Positions 1-11,648 are shown, counted from the first letter of the stretch. The stretch: 64,000 nt of DNA from Alkalihalophilus marmarensis DSM 21297 (GCF_000474275.2 NZ_ATAE01000023.1:1-64000); one strand, 5' to 3'. Program-made: numbers and translations. The notes: generated from the letters alone by a model not told the origin.

Positions 1-140
1 CGCAAATAGCTGCTCATCAGGCGCAATAAACAATCTTTGACGCATCGAGCCTCTGAACCGAGCAATTACACGAAACCCAGACGTAATTGCACACTTAACT
101 CACGCAATAACTTCCTCAATCCGCGCAATAGGGATAGACA
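1..140. repeat. Degenerate ~21-nt CGCAA repeat array, copy A
   Basis: A CGCA or near-CGCA core (CGCA, AGCA or CGTA) recurs at 1, 22, 41, 61, 82, 103 and 124, spaced 21, 19, 20, 21, 21 and 21 nt. The sequence between cores is not conserved from unit to unit. Bases 1-80 are identical to 18074-18153; after that the two loci differ between cores but keep the period. The identity runs to the window edge, so its left limit is not visible. By analogy with B. subtilis, where an rRNA operon precedes yaaC, the array probably lies just downstream of a 5S gene. I do not recognise the repeat family. Confidence 0.8.
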
Positions 141-179
141 CCCTATAAGCTTCAGGTAACAAGTTACGAAGCCATCTTA

Positions 180-1154
180 TCATTTCCCTGAATCACACTT
201 AAGTAACTCTACAATAAGAGCGGGCACTCTATGTTGAGCATAATTCACATATTGAGTGATGAAGGGGAGATCATTTCCATCAAATGTATGCAGCAGCTCT
301 CCCCACCACTCTGTTTCATACCGGCAGATCATGCTGAGGTTGTATAATAATAAATAATGTACTAATACTTCTGGCAAACGTAAGTGACTTTCTTTCGTTT
401 TAAAAAGATGAGGTATATTATCTTGATCGAATATAAAAGGAAAACCATTAAGAGTTGATGGTTTCCTAGAAAAAGGTATGGAAATATATCTTTTCTCTTC
501 TACAATAGAGTCTCCTTTTTTATACCAGGGTTGTTGCTGGTATTGAATAAACTGGGTAAATCGATTTGCGGTCATATGATAAGTATCCAAAATGTTGGAA
601 GGGAAACGTATCCCAGACGTTTCATATTTGCCTTTTTCCAAGTATTTAGGGTAGTTAAACTGTCTAAAAAGGGTTTGCATTTCTGGTAATTGTTGCAATA
701 AAGATGTCATTTTTATTTTCTCATTATCCAAATGTTTCATGTGAAACATTTTGTAGAGTAAATGAGAGAACAGCCCATTTCGTTGGATTTTCACTTCATC
801 ATCTAAAAACGTAAAACCTGATTTTTTACGTTTTCTCGTTGTTACCCCATGAGCTAAGACTTGAGAATTTGCAGGATATGTGGGGTCTTTTGTGAGAATA
901 GCTGCTTTTAAGAATTGAACAAGTCCATAAAATAAGAGCATAGGTTTTAACTCCATAGGAGCCATACCAGCTTGTTCTGTGTAAAGCTGTCCATGTTTCA
1001 AGTGATAAATGAATGTATAGCAAGTATTGAAGCTCTTGGTTTTTGGCTGCTCAATATTGGTCTCTTCATATGATTTTGTTAAATAAGATCTTGTGAAGGC
1101 AGCTGAATAGAATGGATCGAGCTGTTTATAATAGTGAGTCAATATGATCACCAC
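180..1154 (-). CDS. yaaC: YaaC-like protein
   Basis: A 324-residue protein encoded leftward beside guaB, as yaaC is in B. subtilis (about 315 residues). No signal peptide, strong membrane segment or catalytic motif is evident; the protein is basic and rich in aromatic residues. The function of the YaaC family is unknown to me. The assignment rests on size, orientation and position between an inferred rRNA operon and guaB. Leftward transcription would run toward the repeat array. An inverted repeat at 149-172 lies just past the stop codon but lacks a clear T-run. Confidence 0.8.
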   Translation of the reverse strand: MVIILTHYYKQLDPFYSAAFTRSYLTKSYEETNIEQPKTKSFNTCYTFIYHLKHGQLYTEQAGMAPMELKPMLLFYGLVQFLKAAILTKDPTYPANSQVLAHGVTTRKRKKSGFTFLDDEVKIQRNGLFSHLLYKMFHMKHLDNEKIKMTSLLQQLPEMQTLFRQFNYPKYLEKGKYETSGIRFPSNILDTYHMTANRFTQFIQYQQQPWYKKGDSIVEEKRYISIPFSRKPSTLNGFPFIFDQDNIPHLFKTKESHLRLPEVLVHYLLLYNLSMICRYETEWWGELLHTFDGNDLPFITQYVNYAQHRVPALIVELLKCDSGK

Positions 1155-1271
1155 CTTTTTCTGTTTATTGGGAAAAATCGCACTTTATATGACTTCTTGA
1201 CAGTAGTTTGCCCAGTTGATAAGCTACTAATAATATTTTCAAGCATGATTTATGGAAACCATATTTTATGA

Positions 1272-2759
<1,488 letters not shown>

Positions 2760-2800
2760 TCTGTTTTAAAGAGTTCACAAAAAAGGTATAAAGACTAAGA

Positions 2801-2829
2801 TAGATAGGGCCTTCCCTATCTATTTTTTT
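2801..2829 (+). terminator. guaB terminator
   Basis: TAGATAGGG (2801-2809) pairs perfectly with CCCTATCTA (2814-2822) around a 4-nt loop and is followed by a T-run. Confidence 0.9.
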
Positions 2830-2883
2830 ATGGATTGTTGTGATAAAATAACGCTTATGTGAGAAAAATGTGGAGGTGCGATT

Positions 2884-4218
2884 GTGAAATTGTTAGGTAA
2901 GAAAAAATGGGTTGCCGCGTTCATGTCATTTGTTTTAATGGCTACGCTTATAGTACAACCAACGACAGCTGATGCAGCGCTTGATTTAGATGCAGAATCA
3001 GCTATTTTAGTAGAGGCAGAGTCTGGTAAAATCTTATATCAAAAGAATATAGATGCTGTTTTACCATTGGCAAGTATGACTAAAATGATGAGTGAATATT
3101 TAATTTTAGAGGCGATCAGCGAGGGGCGTATTAGCTGGGATCAGCAAGTACCGATTAGTGACTGGGTTAGAACGCTTTCACTTCAAACCGCTTTATCAAA
3201 TGTTCCTCTTCGTCAAGATGAAACGTATACAGTTCGTGACCTATATGAATCTGTAGCAATTTATTCTGCTAATGCTTCAACGATTGCTTTAGCTGAATTA
3301 ATCTCCGGCTCAGAAACACAATTTGTTCAGCTGATGAACGAAAAAGGGGAAGAGCTTGGATTAGAAGATTTTAATTTCGTTAATTCATCTGGTTTAAATA
3401 ACCGTGACTTACAAGGGAATCATCCAGAGGGAACGGGTGCCGAAGCTGAAAATGAAATGTCTGCTAGAGCAACTGCTAAACTAGCATATGCTCTATTACG
3501 TGATTATCCTGAAGTGCTTGAAACAGCAAGTATTCCTATGAAGGATTTCCAAGCAGGCCCTGGAGAAGTCATTCCGATGGAAAACTGGAACTGGATGCTT
3601 CCAACTATCCGACCTCAGCACGATTATGAGGGGATTGACGGTCTTAAAACCGGATTCACATCTGCTGCTGGAAATACCTTTACTGGAACAGCAGAGCGAG
3701 ATGGAATGCGTTTGATCTCGGTTGTCATGCGTACAGAATCACGTGATGCACGCTTTAATGAGACAAGAAAATTATTAGATTTTGGTTTTAATAACTTTAG
3801 TACGGTTGAACTTTTTGATGAAGGGCATGTAGTGGAAGGTGAGGAGACCTTGCCGGTAGCTGCCGGTAAAGAACGAGAAGTCGCTATTTCAAGTGCAGAA
3901 GCGCTTTCTGCCGTTGTAAGAAATGGACAAAACGATCAATACAGTGTAGAGCTTGGCCTTGATCAAGAAAAGTTAAATGAAGATGGTGAATTAGTTGCTC
4001 CTCTAGAAGCAGGAGAAGCAGTAGGGACTCTTTCTCTTTCATTTGAAGGAGAAGGCGAGGAATTTTTATATTCCGGCCAGCAAGAAGGCGTTCCGATGGT
4101 AACTGATACAGCAGTTGAGAAGGCTGGATGGTTTACGATGATGATGCGTGGCATCGGTGGATTTTTCTCTGGGATCTGGAATGCAGCTGTTAATACTGTA
4201 AGTGGATGGTTCTCATAA
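2884..4218 (+). CDS. dacA: D-alanyl-D-alanine carboxypeptidase (PBP5 type)
   Basis: Penicillin-binding protein 5 trims the terminal D-Ala from peptidoglycan pentapeptides on the outer face of the membrane. An N-terminal signal peptide ends at about Ala31. The three active-site motifs are present: SMTK (Ser64/Lys67), SAN (128-130) and KTG (255-257). A C-terminal beta domain precedes an aromatic amphipathic tail typical of the PBP5 membrane anchor. It starts at GTG 2884, 5 nt after GGAGGTG. The 444-residue length fits the family. It lies between guaB and pdxS, as in B. subtilis, with its own terminator. Confidence 0.96.
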   Translation: MKLLGKKKWVAAFMSFVLMATLIVQPTTADAALDLDAESAILVEAESGKILYQKNIDAVLPLASMTKMMSEYLILEAISEGRISWDQQVPISDWVRTLSLQTALSNVPLRQDETYTVRDLYESVAIYSANASTIALAELISGSETQFVQLMNEKGEELGLEDFNFVNSSGLNNRDLQGNHPEGTGAEAENEMSARATAKLAYALLRDYPEVLETASIPMKDFQAGPGEVIPMENWNWMLPTIRPQHDYEGIDGLKTGFTSAAGNTFTGTAERDGMRLISVVMRTESRDARFNETRKLLDFGFNNFSTVELFDEGHVVEGEETLPVAAGKEREVAISSAEALSAVVRNGQNDQYSVELGLDQEKLNEDGELVAPLEAGEAVGTLSLSFEGEGEEFLYSGQQEGVPMVTDTAVEKAGWFTMMMRGIGGFFSGIWNAAVNTVSGWFS

Positions 4219-4238
4219 ACTGAAGCTGATCGCCATTT

Positions 4239-4283
4239 AAAGAATGAGCGAGTCTATTGGGAAAAATAGGCTCGTTCTTTTTA
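4239..4283 (+). terminator. dacA terminator
   Basis: AAAGAATGAGC pairs with GCTCGTTCTTT (one mismatch) across a loop with further internal pairing, followed by T residues. Confidence 0.8.
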
Positions 4284-4383
4284 AAAAATAATAACAGAAA
4301 ATTATGCGAACATCTTAGTTTTGCGGTATACTATTAAAGATAAGCAAGTCCAACTAACAAGAACGGTCTAGGAGGAAATACAT

Positions 4384-5268
4384 ATGAGTCAAACAGGTAC
4401 TGATCGCGTAAAACGTGGTATGGCAGAAATGCAAAAAGGTGGCGTCATCATGGACGTTATCAATGCTGAGCAAGCTAAAATTGCTGAGGAAGCAGGTGCG
4501 GTGGCTGTTATGGCCCTTGAGCGTGTACCAGCTGACATTCGTGCAGCAGGCGGCGTAGCACGTATGGCTGATCCTACTATTGTTGAAGAAGTTTTAAATG
4601 CTGTATCAATCCCAGTTATGGCAAAGGCACGTATTGGCCACATTGTAGAGGCTCGTATTCTTGAGTCTATGGGAGTTGATTATATTGATGAGAGTGAAGT
4701 ATTAACACCAGCTGATGAAGTGTATCACTTGTATAAGCGCGATTTCACAGTACCTTTCGTATGTGGAGCGCGTGACTTAGGTGAAGCTGCACGTCGTATT
4801 GGTGAAGGGGCTTCTATGATTCGTACAAAGGGTGAGCCGGGAACAGGAAATATTGTTGAGGCAGTACGCCACATGCGTATGATGCAAGCTCAAGTGAAAA
4901 AAGTTGCTGGTATGTCTACAGATGAATTAATGACTGAAGCAAAAAATCTTGGTGCATCTTATGACTTGCTTCTTGAAATTAAAGAAACAGGTAAGCTTCC
5001 TGTAGTTAACTTTGCAGCAGGCGGTATTGCAACACCAGCAGATGCAGCGTTAATGATGCAGCTTGGTGCTGACGGTGTATTCGTAGGTTCTGGTATCTTC
5101 AAGTCGGATAATCCAGAAAAATTTGCACGTGCGATTGTTGAAGCAACGACTCACTATGAGGATTATGCTCTAATTGCTGAACTTTCAAAAGGTCTTGGTA
5201 CGGCAATGAAAGGGATTGAAATTTCAACTCTTCAGCCATCTGAACGTATGCAGGAGCGCGGCTGGTAA
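4384..5268 (+). CDS. pdxS: Pyridoxal 5'-phosphate synthase, PdxS subunit
   Basis: The synthase subunit of the glutaminase-coupled PLP synthase joins ribose 5-phosphate, glyceraldehyde 3-phosphate and ammonia to make PLP. The 294 residues form one (beta/alpha)8 barrel. Family hallmarks include the N-terminal [19 protein letters not shown] region, VMAKARIGH with its reactive lysine, [19 protein letters not shown] and the phosphate-binding [18 protein letters not shown] precedes the ATG. The partner glutaminase pdxT starts 36 nt downstream, so the two form an operon. The closest regulatory candidate is a TATACT at 4327; no convincing -35 was found. Confidence 0.97.
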   Translation: MSQTGTDRVKRGMAEMQKGGVIMDVINAEQAKIAEEAGAVAVMALERVPADIRAAGGVARMADPTIVEEVLNAVSIPVMAKARIGHIVEARILESMGVDYIDESEVLTPADEVYHLYKRDFTVPFVCGARDLGEAARRIGEGASMIRTKGEPGTGNIVEAVRHMRMMQAQVKKVAGMSTDELMTEAKNLGASYDLLLEIKETGKLPVVNFAAGGIATPADAALMMQLGADGVFVGSGIFKSDNPEKFARAIVEATTHYEDYALIAELSKGLGTAMKGIEISTLQPSERMQERGW

Positions 5269-5304
5269 GAGGCTTAGTTTTTCATATAGAAAGGATACAA
5301 CGAG

Positions 5305-5901
5305 ATGTTAAAAATAGGTGTATTGGCCCTTCAGGGTGCTGTGCGTGAACATGTTGCTTGTCTTCAAGGGCCTGAGGTCGAAGTCATAGCAGTTAAAAAA
5401 GTTGAACAGTTTGATGAGCTTGATGGTCTTGTTCTTCCTGGCGGAGAAAGCACGACCATGCGTCGCTTAATTGATAAATACAACTTTCTAGAGCCTCTAA
5501 AAGCATTTGCAGAGACAGGGAAGCCTGTTTTTGGAACATGTGCAGGCCTCATTTTAATGGCAAAGGATATTGCAGGGCAGCCAGAGGGTCACCTTTCTTT
5601 AATGAATATGACCGTTGAGCGAAATGCTTTTGGACGTCAACGTGAGAGCTTTGAAGCTGATCTTATTGTCACTGATGTGGGCGAGGATGTTCGTGCGGTA
5701 TTTATCCGTGCGCCGCTGATAAAAGAGGTCGGTGAGGATGTAGAAGTAATTTCGAAGTTTAATGATGAGATTGTAGCAGCTAGAGAAGGACGTTTTCTTG
5801 CTTGCTCTTTCCATCCGGAATTAACAGACGATCACCGTTTTCATCAGTATTTTGTCGATATGGTTGCACAAGCTAAGCTAGAAGGTGTAAAATCTGTATA
5901 A
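5305..5901 (+). CDS. pdxT: Pyridoxal 5'-phosphate synthase, glutaminase subunit
   Basis: Class I glutamine amidotransferase that hydrolyses glutamine and passes ammonia to PdxS. The 198 residues show [12 protein letters not shown] at the N-terminus, the PGGEST motif, the nucleophile Cys in GTCAGLILM and the His/Glu pair in FHPELT. Length and motifs match B. subtilis PdxT. It forms an operon with pdxS. No intrinsic terminator is obvious before the serS T-box leader. Confidence 0.97.
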   Translation: MLKIGVLALQGAVREHVACLQGPEVEVIAVKKVEQFDELDGLVLPGGESTTMRRLIDKYNFLEPLKAFAETGKPVFGTCAGLILMAKDIAGQPEGHLSLMNMTVERNAFGRQRESFEADLIVTDVGEDVRAVFIRAPLIKEVGEDVEVISKFNDEIVAAREGRFLACSFHPELTDDHRFHQYFVDMVAQAKLEGVKSV

Positions 5902-5914
5902 CAGACAATGCGTA

Positions 5915-6150
5915 GATAGGGAATAGTAAATAAAGCTGCTTCTACAGAGAGCTGACGGCCGGTGTGAGTCAGTGTAGCACTTTATTGAATCCACCCTTGA
6001 GTGAGTGGTGAAGCACTAAGCTTAAGCTATTCCGGTAAAGATAGCCGTTATCTATCTTTGAGTGGTCTATATTATATAGGCAACAAGGGTGGTATCGCGG
6101 GTGCTCTCGTCCCTTCTTCTTAGCCGAAGAGTGGATGAGAGCTTTTTTAT
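5915..6150 (+). promoter_or_regulatory. T-box riboswitch leader of serS
   Basis: Untranslated leader with the AGAGAGCTGACGG region, a candidate specifier TCC (Ser) at 5990-5992 in the usual context before CCTTGAG, the T-box AAGGGTGGTATCGCGGG at about 6085-6101, and a terminator helix GCTCTC...GAGAGC followed by T residues (6103-6148). Binding of uncharged tRNA-Ser should favour the antiterminator and raise serS expression. Confidence 0.93.
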
Positions 6151-6197
6151 TTGTCTAGGCTTGTCAAATAGAAGATTTGATTTAAGGAGGAATAAAC

Positions 6198-7472
6198 ATG
6201 TTAGATGTAAAACGATTAAGAAATGATTTCACTGATATAAAAGAGAAGCTTTCAACACGTGGTGAGGACATCTCTGGATTAGATAAGTTTGGAGACCTTG
6301 ATGAAAAGCGCCGTGCCATTATTGTAGAGGTGGAAGAATTAAAAAGCAGACGTAACCAAGTGTCTCAAGAAGTGGCTCAATTAAAGCGCGAGAAAAAAGA
6401 TGCTGACCACCTCATTAAAGAAACAAGAGAGGTGTCTGAGAAGGTTAAACAATTAGATGAAGACCTGCGCGGGCTTGATGCAGAGTTGGATCACCTTCTT
6501 TTAACGATTCCAAATGTGCCGCATGAATCAACGCCAGTAGGTGAAACAGAAGATGATAATGTAGAAGCACGCAAATGGGGCGATGTTCGTTCATTTGAAT
6601 TTGAACCTAAGCCGCATTGGGATCTAGCAACAGACCTAGGTATTCTTGATTTTGAACGCGCATCAAAAGTAACTGGAAGCCGTTTTGTATTTTATAAAGG
6701 CCTCGGAGCGCGTCTTGAGCGTGCATTAATGAACTTTATGATGGATCTTCATCAAGATGAACATGGCTATGAGGAAGTTCTTCCTCCTTACATGGTCAAC
6801 CGCACAAGCATGACAGGCACCGGGCAGCTGCCAAAGTTTGAAGAAGATGCATTTAAGATTCGTGAGGAAGATTACTTCTTAATTCCAACAGCAGAAGTCC
6901 CTGTTACAAACATGCACCGTGATGAAATTTTGCAAGCTGATCAACTGCCGATTGCCTATACTGCATTCAGTGCTTGTTTCCGTTCAGAAGCAGGATCAGC
7001 TGGCCGTGATACAAGAGGCTTAATTCGCCAGCATCAATTCAATAAAGTAGAGCTTGTTCGTTTTGTGAAGCCTGAGGACTCTTATCAAGAGCTTGAGAAT
7101 TTAACAGGACATGCAGAGAAAGTCCTGCAATTACTAGAGCTTCCTTATCGTGTAATGAGCATGTGTACTGCAGATTTAGGCTTCACTGCAGCTAAGAAAT
7201 ACGATATTGAAGTATGGATTCCAAGCTATGACTCTTACCGCGAGATTTCTTCATGCAGTAACTTTGAAGATTTTCAAGCGCGCCGTGCGAACATTAAGTT
7301 CCGCCGTGACCCAAAAGCGAAGGCAGAATTTGTTCATACGTTAAATGGTTCAGGGCTTGCAGTCGGCCGTACAGTTGCTGCCATCCTTGAAAATTATCAG
7401 CAAGAAGATGGATCAATTGAGATTCCTAAAGTACTGCGTCCATACATGGGCAATGTTGAGAGAATCGGATAA
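6198..7472 (+). CDS. serS: Seryl-tRNA synthetase
   Basis: Class II aminoacyl-tRNA synthetase that charges tRNA-Ser with serine in the cytoplasm. The 424 residues begin with the tRNA-binding coiled-coil arm (about 1-110, [11 protein letters not shown] then a Lys/Glu-rich helix). The catalytic core includes the motif 2 region [23 protein letters not shown] and the motif 3 region [19 protein letters not shown]. The start follows AAGGAGGAATAAAC. Regulated by the upstream Ser T-box. A bidirectional terminator separates it from the convergent transporter operon. Confidence 0.98.
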   Translation: MLDVKRLRNDFTDIKEKLSTRGEDISGLDKFGDLDEKRRAIIVEVEELKSRRNQVSQEVAQLKREKKDADHLIKETREVSEKVKQLDEDLRGLDAELDHLLLTIPNVPHESTPVGETEDDNVEARKWGDVRSFEFEPKPHWDLATDLGILDFERASKVTGSRFVFYKGLGARLERALMNFMMDLHQDEHGYEEVLPPYMVNRTSMTGTGQLPKFEEDAFKIREEDYFLIPTAEVPVTNMHRDEILQADQLPIAYTAFSACFRSEAGSAGRDTRGLIRQHQFNKVELVRFVKPEDSYQELENLTGHAEKVLQLLELPYRVMSMCTADLGFTAAKKYDIEVWIPSYDSYREISSCSNFEDFQARRANIKFRRDPKAKAEFVHTLNGSGLAVGRTVAAILENYQQEDGSIEIPKVLRPYMGNVERIG

Positions 7473-7477
7473 GATGA

Positions 7478-7514
7478 AAAATCCCTTACAGCGTGCATGC
7501 TGTAAGGGATTTTT
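7478..7514. terminator. Bidirectional terminator between serS and the peptide transporter
   Basis: AAAATCCCTTACAGC (7478-7492) and GCTGTAAGGGATTTT (7499-7513) are perfect inverted repeats around a 6-nt loop. A-run and T-run flanks allow termination from both sides of this convergent junction. Confidence 0.95.
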
Positions 7515-7517
7515 AGT

Positions 7518-8531
7518 TTAAACATAATTAGGTTTGCGCTCTCCTGATTCAATCTCTTCCATGTAGTGACATGCTGCTTGGTGGCCTTCTTTCATATAAT
7601 CGGCTGCACGCAGTTCAGGAGTATCTGTCTTACATTTCTCTGTTGCAAATGGGCAGCGAGTATGGAAGCGGCATCCTTGTGGAGGATTGATTGGAGAAGG
7701 AACATCACCTTTTAAGATGATACGCTCTTTCTTGCGCTCAGGGTCCGGTACAGGAATAGCTGATAATAAAGCTTTTGTATAAGGGTGCTGCGGGTTATCA
7801 AATAAAGATTTCTTATCACCGATTTCCACGATGCGTCCCAAATACATCACAATAACTCGATCAGAAATATGACGGACAACGCCCAAGTCATGTGAAATAA
7901 ATAGGTAAGTCAGCTGGAATTCACGCTGCAGACGTTTTAATAAGTTAATAACCTGTGCTTGGATGGATACATCAAGAGCTGATACAGCCTCATCACAAAT
8001 AATCAGCTTAGGGTCTACAGATAACGCCCGTGCAATCCCGATACGCTGACGCTGACCGCCACTGAATTCATGCGGGAAGCGGTCAGCTTGGTGAGCACCA
8101 AGACCAACTGTTTCCATTAATTCTTTAATTCGGTCTGCACGTTTTTCGCGTGGAATGACATTTTGAATTTCCATTGCCTCATCAAGTACTTGACGTACTG
8201 TTTGACGAGGATTAATTGATGCGTATGGATCTTGGAAAATGATCTGAAGATCCTTACGCTTTTTACGCATTTGTGATTTATTTAAGGATAGTAAGTCTTC
8301 GCCGTCAAATTCAACTGTACCATCAGTTGGTTCATCTAAACGCAAGATCGCACGTCCTGTAGTAGACTTACCACAGCCAGATTCTCCTACGATACTTACT
8401 GTTTCTCCTTCATAAATCGTAAATGATACACCGTCTACTGCTTTAACGTGATTTACTGTACGACCAAGTAAACCACCTTTGATCGGGAAGTACTGCTTCA
8501 GGTCATTAACCTTAAGAAGTTCTTTCTTCAT
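7518..8531 (-). CDS. Peptide ABC transporter ATP-binding protein, OppF/DppF type
   Basis: One of two ATPase subunits powering an oligopeptide or dipeptide importer. The 337 residues contain Walker [11 protein letters not shown]-loop [15 protein letters not shown], signature [15 protein letters not shown], Walker [13 protein letters not shown], and the family's C-terminal Cys-rich segment ([15 protein letters not shown]) that may bind an Fe-S cluster. The start overlaps the preceding DppD-type gene by 20 nt, with GGAGGTG inside that gene, indicating translational coupling. It is the last gene of the leftward operon. The exact substrate cannot be told from sequence. Confidence 0.93.
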   Translation of the reverse strand: MKKELLKVNDLKQYFPIKGGLLGRTVNHVKAVDGVSFTIYEGETVSIVGESGCGKSTTGRAILRLDEPTDGTVEFDGEDLLSLNKSQMRKKRKDLQIIFQDPYASINPRQTVRQVLDEAMEIQNVIPREKRADRIKELMETVGLGAHQADRFPHEFSGGQRQRIGIARALSVDPKLIICDEAVSALDVSIQAQVINLLKRLQREFQLTYLFISHDLGVVRHISDRVIVMYLGRIVEIGDKKSLFDNPQHPYTKALLSAIPVPDPERKKERIILKGDVPSPINPPQGCRFHTRCPFATEKCKTDTPELRAADYMKEGHQAACHYMEEIESGERKPNYV

Positions 8532-9540
8532 ACACGTTCACCTCCGGGTCCCCGTCCCACTCATCTGAATAAATCCAGCAACGAATTTGGTTTCCATTTT
8601 CATCTTCTTCAAGCTCCGGCAGACGCTCACGGCAGATGTCACTCGCAAACGGACAACGCGGAGCGAAACGACAGCCCTTAGGCATATCTGCAGGGCTTGG
8701 TACAGACCCTTTAATAACAGATAGCTCTTCACCATCCAAATCAATATCATGACGAGGAAGGGAGTTCAGAAGACCGACTGTATACGGGTGGCGTGGATTT
8801 TTGAATAACTCTCTAATGCTTGCGTATTCAACCACTTTACCGCAATACATAACCGCAACATAATCACATGTTTCAGCAACTACACCTAGGTCATGCGTAA
8901 TCATAATGATCGACATACCTAAGCGGTCTTGAAGATCTTTCATTAATTCAAGAATTTGGGCTTGAATCGTTACATCAAGTGCTGTTGTAGGCTCATCGGC
9001 AATAAGAAGCTCTGGATTACAAGCAAGAGCCATTGCAATCATCACACGTTGACGCATACCACCAGATAATTCATGCGGATACTGATGAACACGCTGCTCT
9101 GGTGACGGGATGCCTACTAGCTTTAGCATTTCAATCGAACGTTCGATTGCTTTTTTCTTTCCTAAGCCTTCATGAATTCTAAAGGCCTCTCCGATTTGCT
9201 CTCCTACTGTGTAAACAGGGTTAAGAGAAGTCATCGGCTCTTGGAAAATCATTGAAATTTCATTTCCACGAATCTTACGCATTTTAGCCTCAGATTTTTT
9301 GAGAAGATCTTCTCCTTTGAAGATCATTTCTCCCCCAACGACTTTTCCTGGATTTTGGATTAAACGAAGAATTGATAGTGAGGTAATACTTTTACCTGAA
9401 CCAGATTCTCCAACAATACCAAGTGTTTTACCTTTTGGTACATCGAATGTAACGCCATCAACAGCTTTTACTTCACCTTGATCAGTGAAGAATGATGTAC
9501 GAAGGTCCCGCACTTGAATAATGGATTCATTTGTAGTCAA
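8512..9540 (-). CDS. Peptide ABC transporter ATP-binding protein, OppD/DppD type
   Basis: Second ATPase subunit of the importer. The 342 residues carry Walker [11 protein letters not shown]-loop [12 protein letters not shown], signature [15 protein letters not shown], Walker [13 protein letters not shown] and the C-terminal [15 protein letters not shown] segment found in Opp/Dpp ATPases. It appears to start with TTG, 7 nt after AAGGGTGTGA. It lies 32 nt after the permease gene and overlaps the OppF-type gene, so the set is one operon. Confidence 0.93.
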   Translation of the reverse strand: MTTNESIIQVRDLRTSFFTDQGEVKAVDGVTFDVPKGKTLGIVGESGSGKSITSLSILRLIQNPGKVVGGEMIFKGEDLLKKSEAKMRKIRGNEISMIFQEPMTSLNPVYTVGEQIGEAFRIHEGLGKKKAIERSIEMLKLVGIPSPEQRVHQYPHELSGGMRQRVMIAMALACNPELLIADEPTTALDVTIQAQILELMKDLQDRLGMSIIMITHDLGVVAETCDYVAVMYCGKVVEYASIRELFKNPRHPYTVGLLNSLPRHDIDLDGEELSVIKGSVPSPADMPKGCRFAPRCPFASDICRERLPELEEDENGNQIRCWIYSDEWDGDPEVNVYEERTS

Positions 9541-9572
9541 AATGTTTCACACCCTTCATTAATAAGTAAGTC

Positions 9573-10493
9573 TTAATCAAGGTCAATACGCTTGTTTAAG
9601 AAGCGGTAAGAAATATCTACGAGTAAGTTCACGAGAACAAATAGTAATGAAATAACAAGTACTGTACCTTGTACGATAGGGAAGTCACGTGCACGAATGG
9701 CATCAATAATTAAACGCCCCATACCGTTAATAGCAAATACCGTTTCTGTTAATACTGTTCCACCAAGAAGCACACCAAATTGTAAACCAACGACTGTTAC
9801 AACAGGAATTAATGCATTCTTGAGAGCGTGACGGTAAATAACAACTCTTTCTTTTACCCCTTTAGCACGTGCAGTTCGAATATAATCTTGTCCGATAACT
9901 TCTAACATACTTGAACGAGTCATACGAGCAACAATGGCTGCCCCTGCCGTACCGAGAGTAATAACCGGAAGGACGGCTTGCTGCCAGGATCCCCATCCCG
10001 AAGGCAAGAACCATCGGAATTCGATAGCAAAGTATTGAATTAACATTAATCCAAGCCAGAAGTTAGGCATTGAAAGACCAAATAGAGCCACAATCATAAT
10101 CATTGTATCTAAGAACGTGTAATGTCTTGTTGCTGAAATGATACCGGCAATTAAACCAATAAATACAGATAAAATCGTACTGTATATGGCAAGTTCTATT
10201 GTTACCCAGAACCGGCCTGAAATTTCTTGAGTTACTTCACGGCCACTACGGATCGAGTTTCCTAAATCACCCTGAATTGCATTTCCAATATAATTAAAGT
10301 ACTGCTGCGGGAGCGGATCATTTAAGCCAAGTCGCTCACGCATTTGCTCAACTTGAGCTTCAGATGCACTTTCACCGGCGATGATTTGAGCCGGGTCACC
10401 AGGAATGAGGTGCATCATTGAGAAAACGAGAATTGTAACACCAAAAAGAACAGGGATCGTTTGAATTAATCGTCTAACTATATAAGTAAACAA
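9573..10493 (-). CDS. Peptide ABC transporter permease, DppB type
   Basis: Inner-membrane permease subunit. The 306 residues begin FTYIVRRLIQTIPVLFGVTI, a typical first transmembrane helix of the DppB/OppB family, with about six hydrophobic segments and the EAA loop near RTARAKGVKERVVIYRHALKN that docks the ATPases. The start is TTG, preceded by AGAGGTG. In this operon the B-type permease follows the C-type, the reverse of the common B-C order. Confidence 0.93.
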   Translation of the reverse strand: MFTYIVRRLIQTIPVLFGVTILVFSMMHLIPGDPAQIIAGESASEAQVEQMRERLGLNDPLPQQYFNYIGNAIQGDLGNSIRSGREVTQEISGRFWVTIELAIYSTILSVFIGLIAGIISATRHYTFLDTMIMIVALFGLSMPNFWLGLMLIQYFAIEFRWFLPSGWGSWQQAVLPVITLGTAGAAIVARMTRSSMLEVIGQDYIRTARAKGVKERVVIYRHALKNALIPVVTVVGLQFGVLLGGTVLTETVFAINGMGRLIIDAIRARDFPIVQGTVLVISLLFVLVNLLVDISYRFLNKRIDLD

Positions 10494-10510
10494 TCATCTA
10501 CACCTCTTTT

Positions 10511-11407
10511 CTAGTTTTTCATCTTCGGATCAAGTGCATCACGTAATCCGTCACCAAAAATATTAAATGCTAGTACAACAATAACAATCGCCAAACCTGG
10601 GAATAACGCTACATGTGGTGCGTCATACATATAATTTCGTCCGGCACTTAACATTGCGCCCCACTCTGGAGTTGGAGGCTGAGCGCCCATTCCTAAGAAT
10701 GATAGACCACTAGCGGTAAGAATCGCTGTTGCCATACGCAAAGTAGCTTGGACAATAATAGGTGATAAAATATTCGGTAAAATGTGTTTAAAAATAATAC
10801 GCCCGTCGCTTGCACCAAGTGCACGAACAGCATCCACGTATTCTAACTTTCTAACAGAAAGTACAGATCCACGTACAATCCTTGCAAATACAGGAATCGA
10901 GAATATTCCGACAGCTATGATTACATTTGTTAAGCTTCCGCCTAATACACTTACAATCGCTAAAGCTAGTAAAATACCAGGGAATGCTAGTAATACATCC
11001 ATGCAACGCATAATAAATGCATCCACACGCTTGCCGTAATAACCAGAAATTAATCCTAGGAAAACACCAAAAACAGTACCGATAATAACAGAGAAGAGGC
11101 CAATATATAATGTAATTGACATTCCATGAATAATACGGCTGAAGATATCACGACCATGATGGTCTGTTCCGAACCAGTGTTCAGATGAAGGAGTTGCAAG
11201 TTTGTTCACATGATTTTGAACCGTTGGATCGTACGGTGCAAAAAATGGACCGATAATCGCTACAATAACAAAAAATAAGATCAGAATTCCTCCGACCATA
11301 GCAGCTTTGTTTTTACGAAGCTTTCTATAGAAGTTTTTCATACTCTTAACCCGAGGGCTCGGAGGAGGACTTTTTGTCATAGCATCATTTATCGTCTGTT
11401 CGCTCAT
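10511..11407 (-). CDS. Peptide ABC transporter permease, DppC type
   Basis: Second permease subunit and first gene of the leftward operon. It has a cytoplasmic N-terminal tail, then NKAAMVGGILILFFVIVAII (first helix), the FAPYDP and GTDHHGRDIFSRI motifs typical of DppC/OppC, and an EAA loop VRALGASDGRIIFKHILPN. I choose ATG 11407 over GTG 11416 because the spacing from GAAAGGGTG is better, giving 298 residues. A candidate promoter lies upstream at 11472-11499. Confidence 0.92.
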   Translation of the reverse strand: MSEQTINDAMTKSPPPSPRVKSMKNFYRKLRKNKAAMVGGILILFFVIVAIIGPFFAPYDPTVQNHVNKLATPSSEHWFGTDHHGRDIFSRIIHGMSITLYIGLFSVIIGTVFGVFLGLISGYYGKRVDAFIMRCMDVLLAFPGILLALAIVSVLGGSLTNVIIAVGIFSIPVFARIVRGSVLSVRKLEYVDAVRALGASDGRIIFKHILPNILSPIIVQATLRMATAILTASGLSFLGMGAQPPTPEWGAMLSAGRNYMYDAPHVALFPGLAIVIVVLAFNIFGDGLRDALDPKMKN

Positions 11408-11471
11408 AATAGACACCCTTTCTCAAAATGCTTTAAATTTTGACAAAATTATTGTTATACTACACCGCATT

Positions 11472-11499
11472 ATTATATCACGTACATAATTTTTTACAA
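11472..11499 (-). promoter_or_regulatory. Candidate sigma-A promoter of the peptide transporter operon
   Basis: Reading leftward: TTGTAA (-35), 16 nt, then TATAAT (-10). It lies 65 nt from the first permease start in the divergent intergenic region. Confidence 0.6.
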
Positions 11500-11571
11500 T
11501 GTTTAAAATACTTTTGTAAGATAATGTCGTTTGTTTGTTTATTTTAAACATTCTGAATAATAAACAGCTTG

Positions 11572-11585
11572 TGTAAGCGTTTTCC
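11572..11585 (+). promoter_or_regulatory. cre-like catabolite-control site
   Basis: TGTAAGCGTTTTCC matches the CcpA-binding consensus TGNAARCGNWWWCA at 13 of 14 positions. It lies between the divergent transporter operon and the binding-protein gene. CcpA control is inference. Confidence 0.4.
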
Positions 11586-11648
11586 ATTTTGCCTTTCTTC
11601 AATAAAAATGAGAAAGTAAATGAACTATTAATAATTTTATAAAATTTC

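Noticed and set aside
1-140. CRISPR array
   Set aside because: The repeated core is only about 5 nt, units are ~21 nt with no conserved 24-40 nt repeat, and no cas genes are in the window.
149-172. yaaC terminator
   Set aside because: GCTTC/GTAAC and GTTAC/GAAGC form an inverted repeat, but with a 2-nt loop, a bulge and no T-run in the leftward direction.
11439-11461. TTGACA with TATACT as a rightward promoter
   Set aside because: The spacer is only 11 nt, too short for sigma-A; it also points into a region with better-placed elements.
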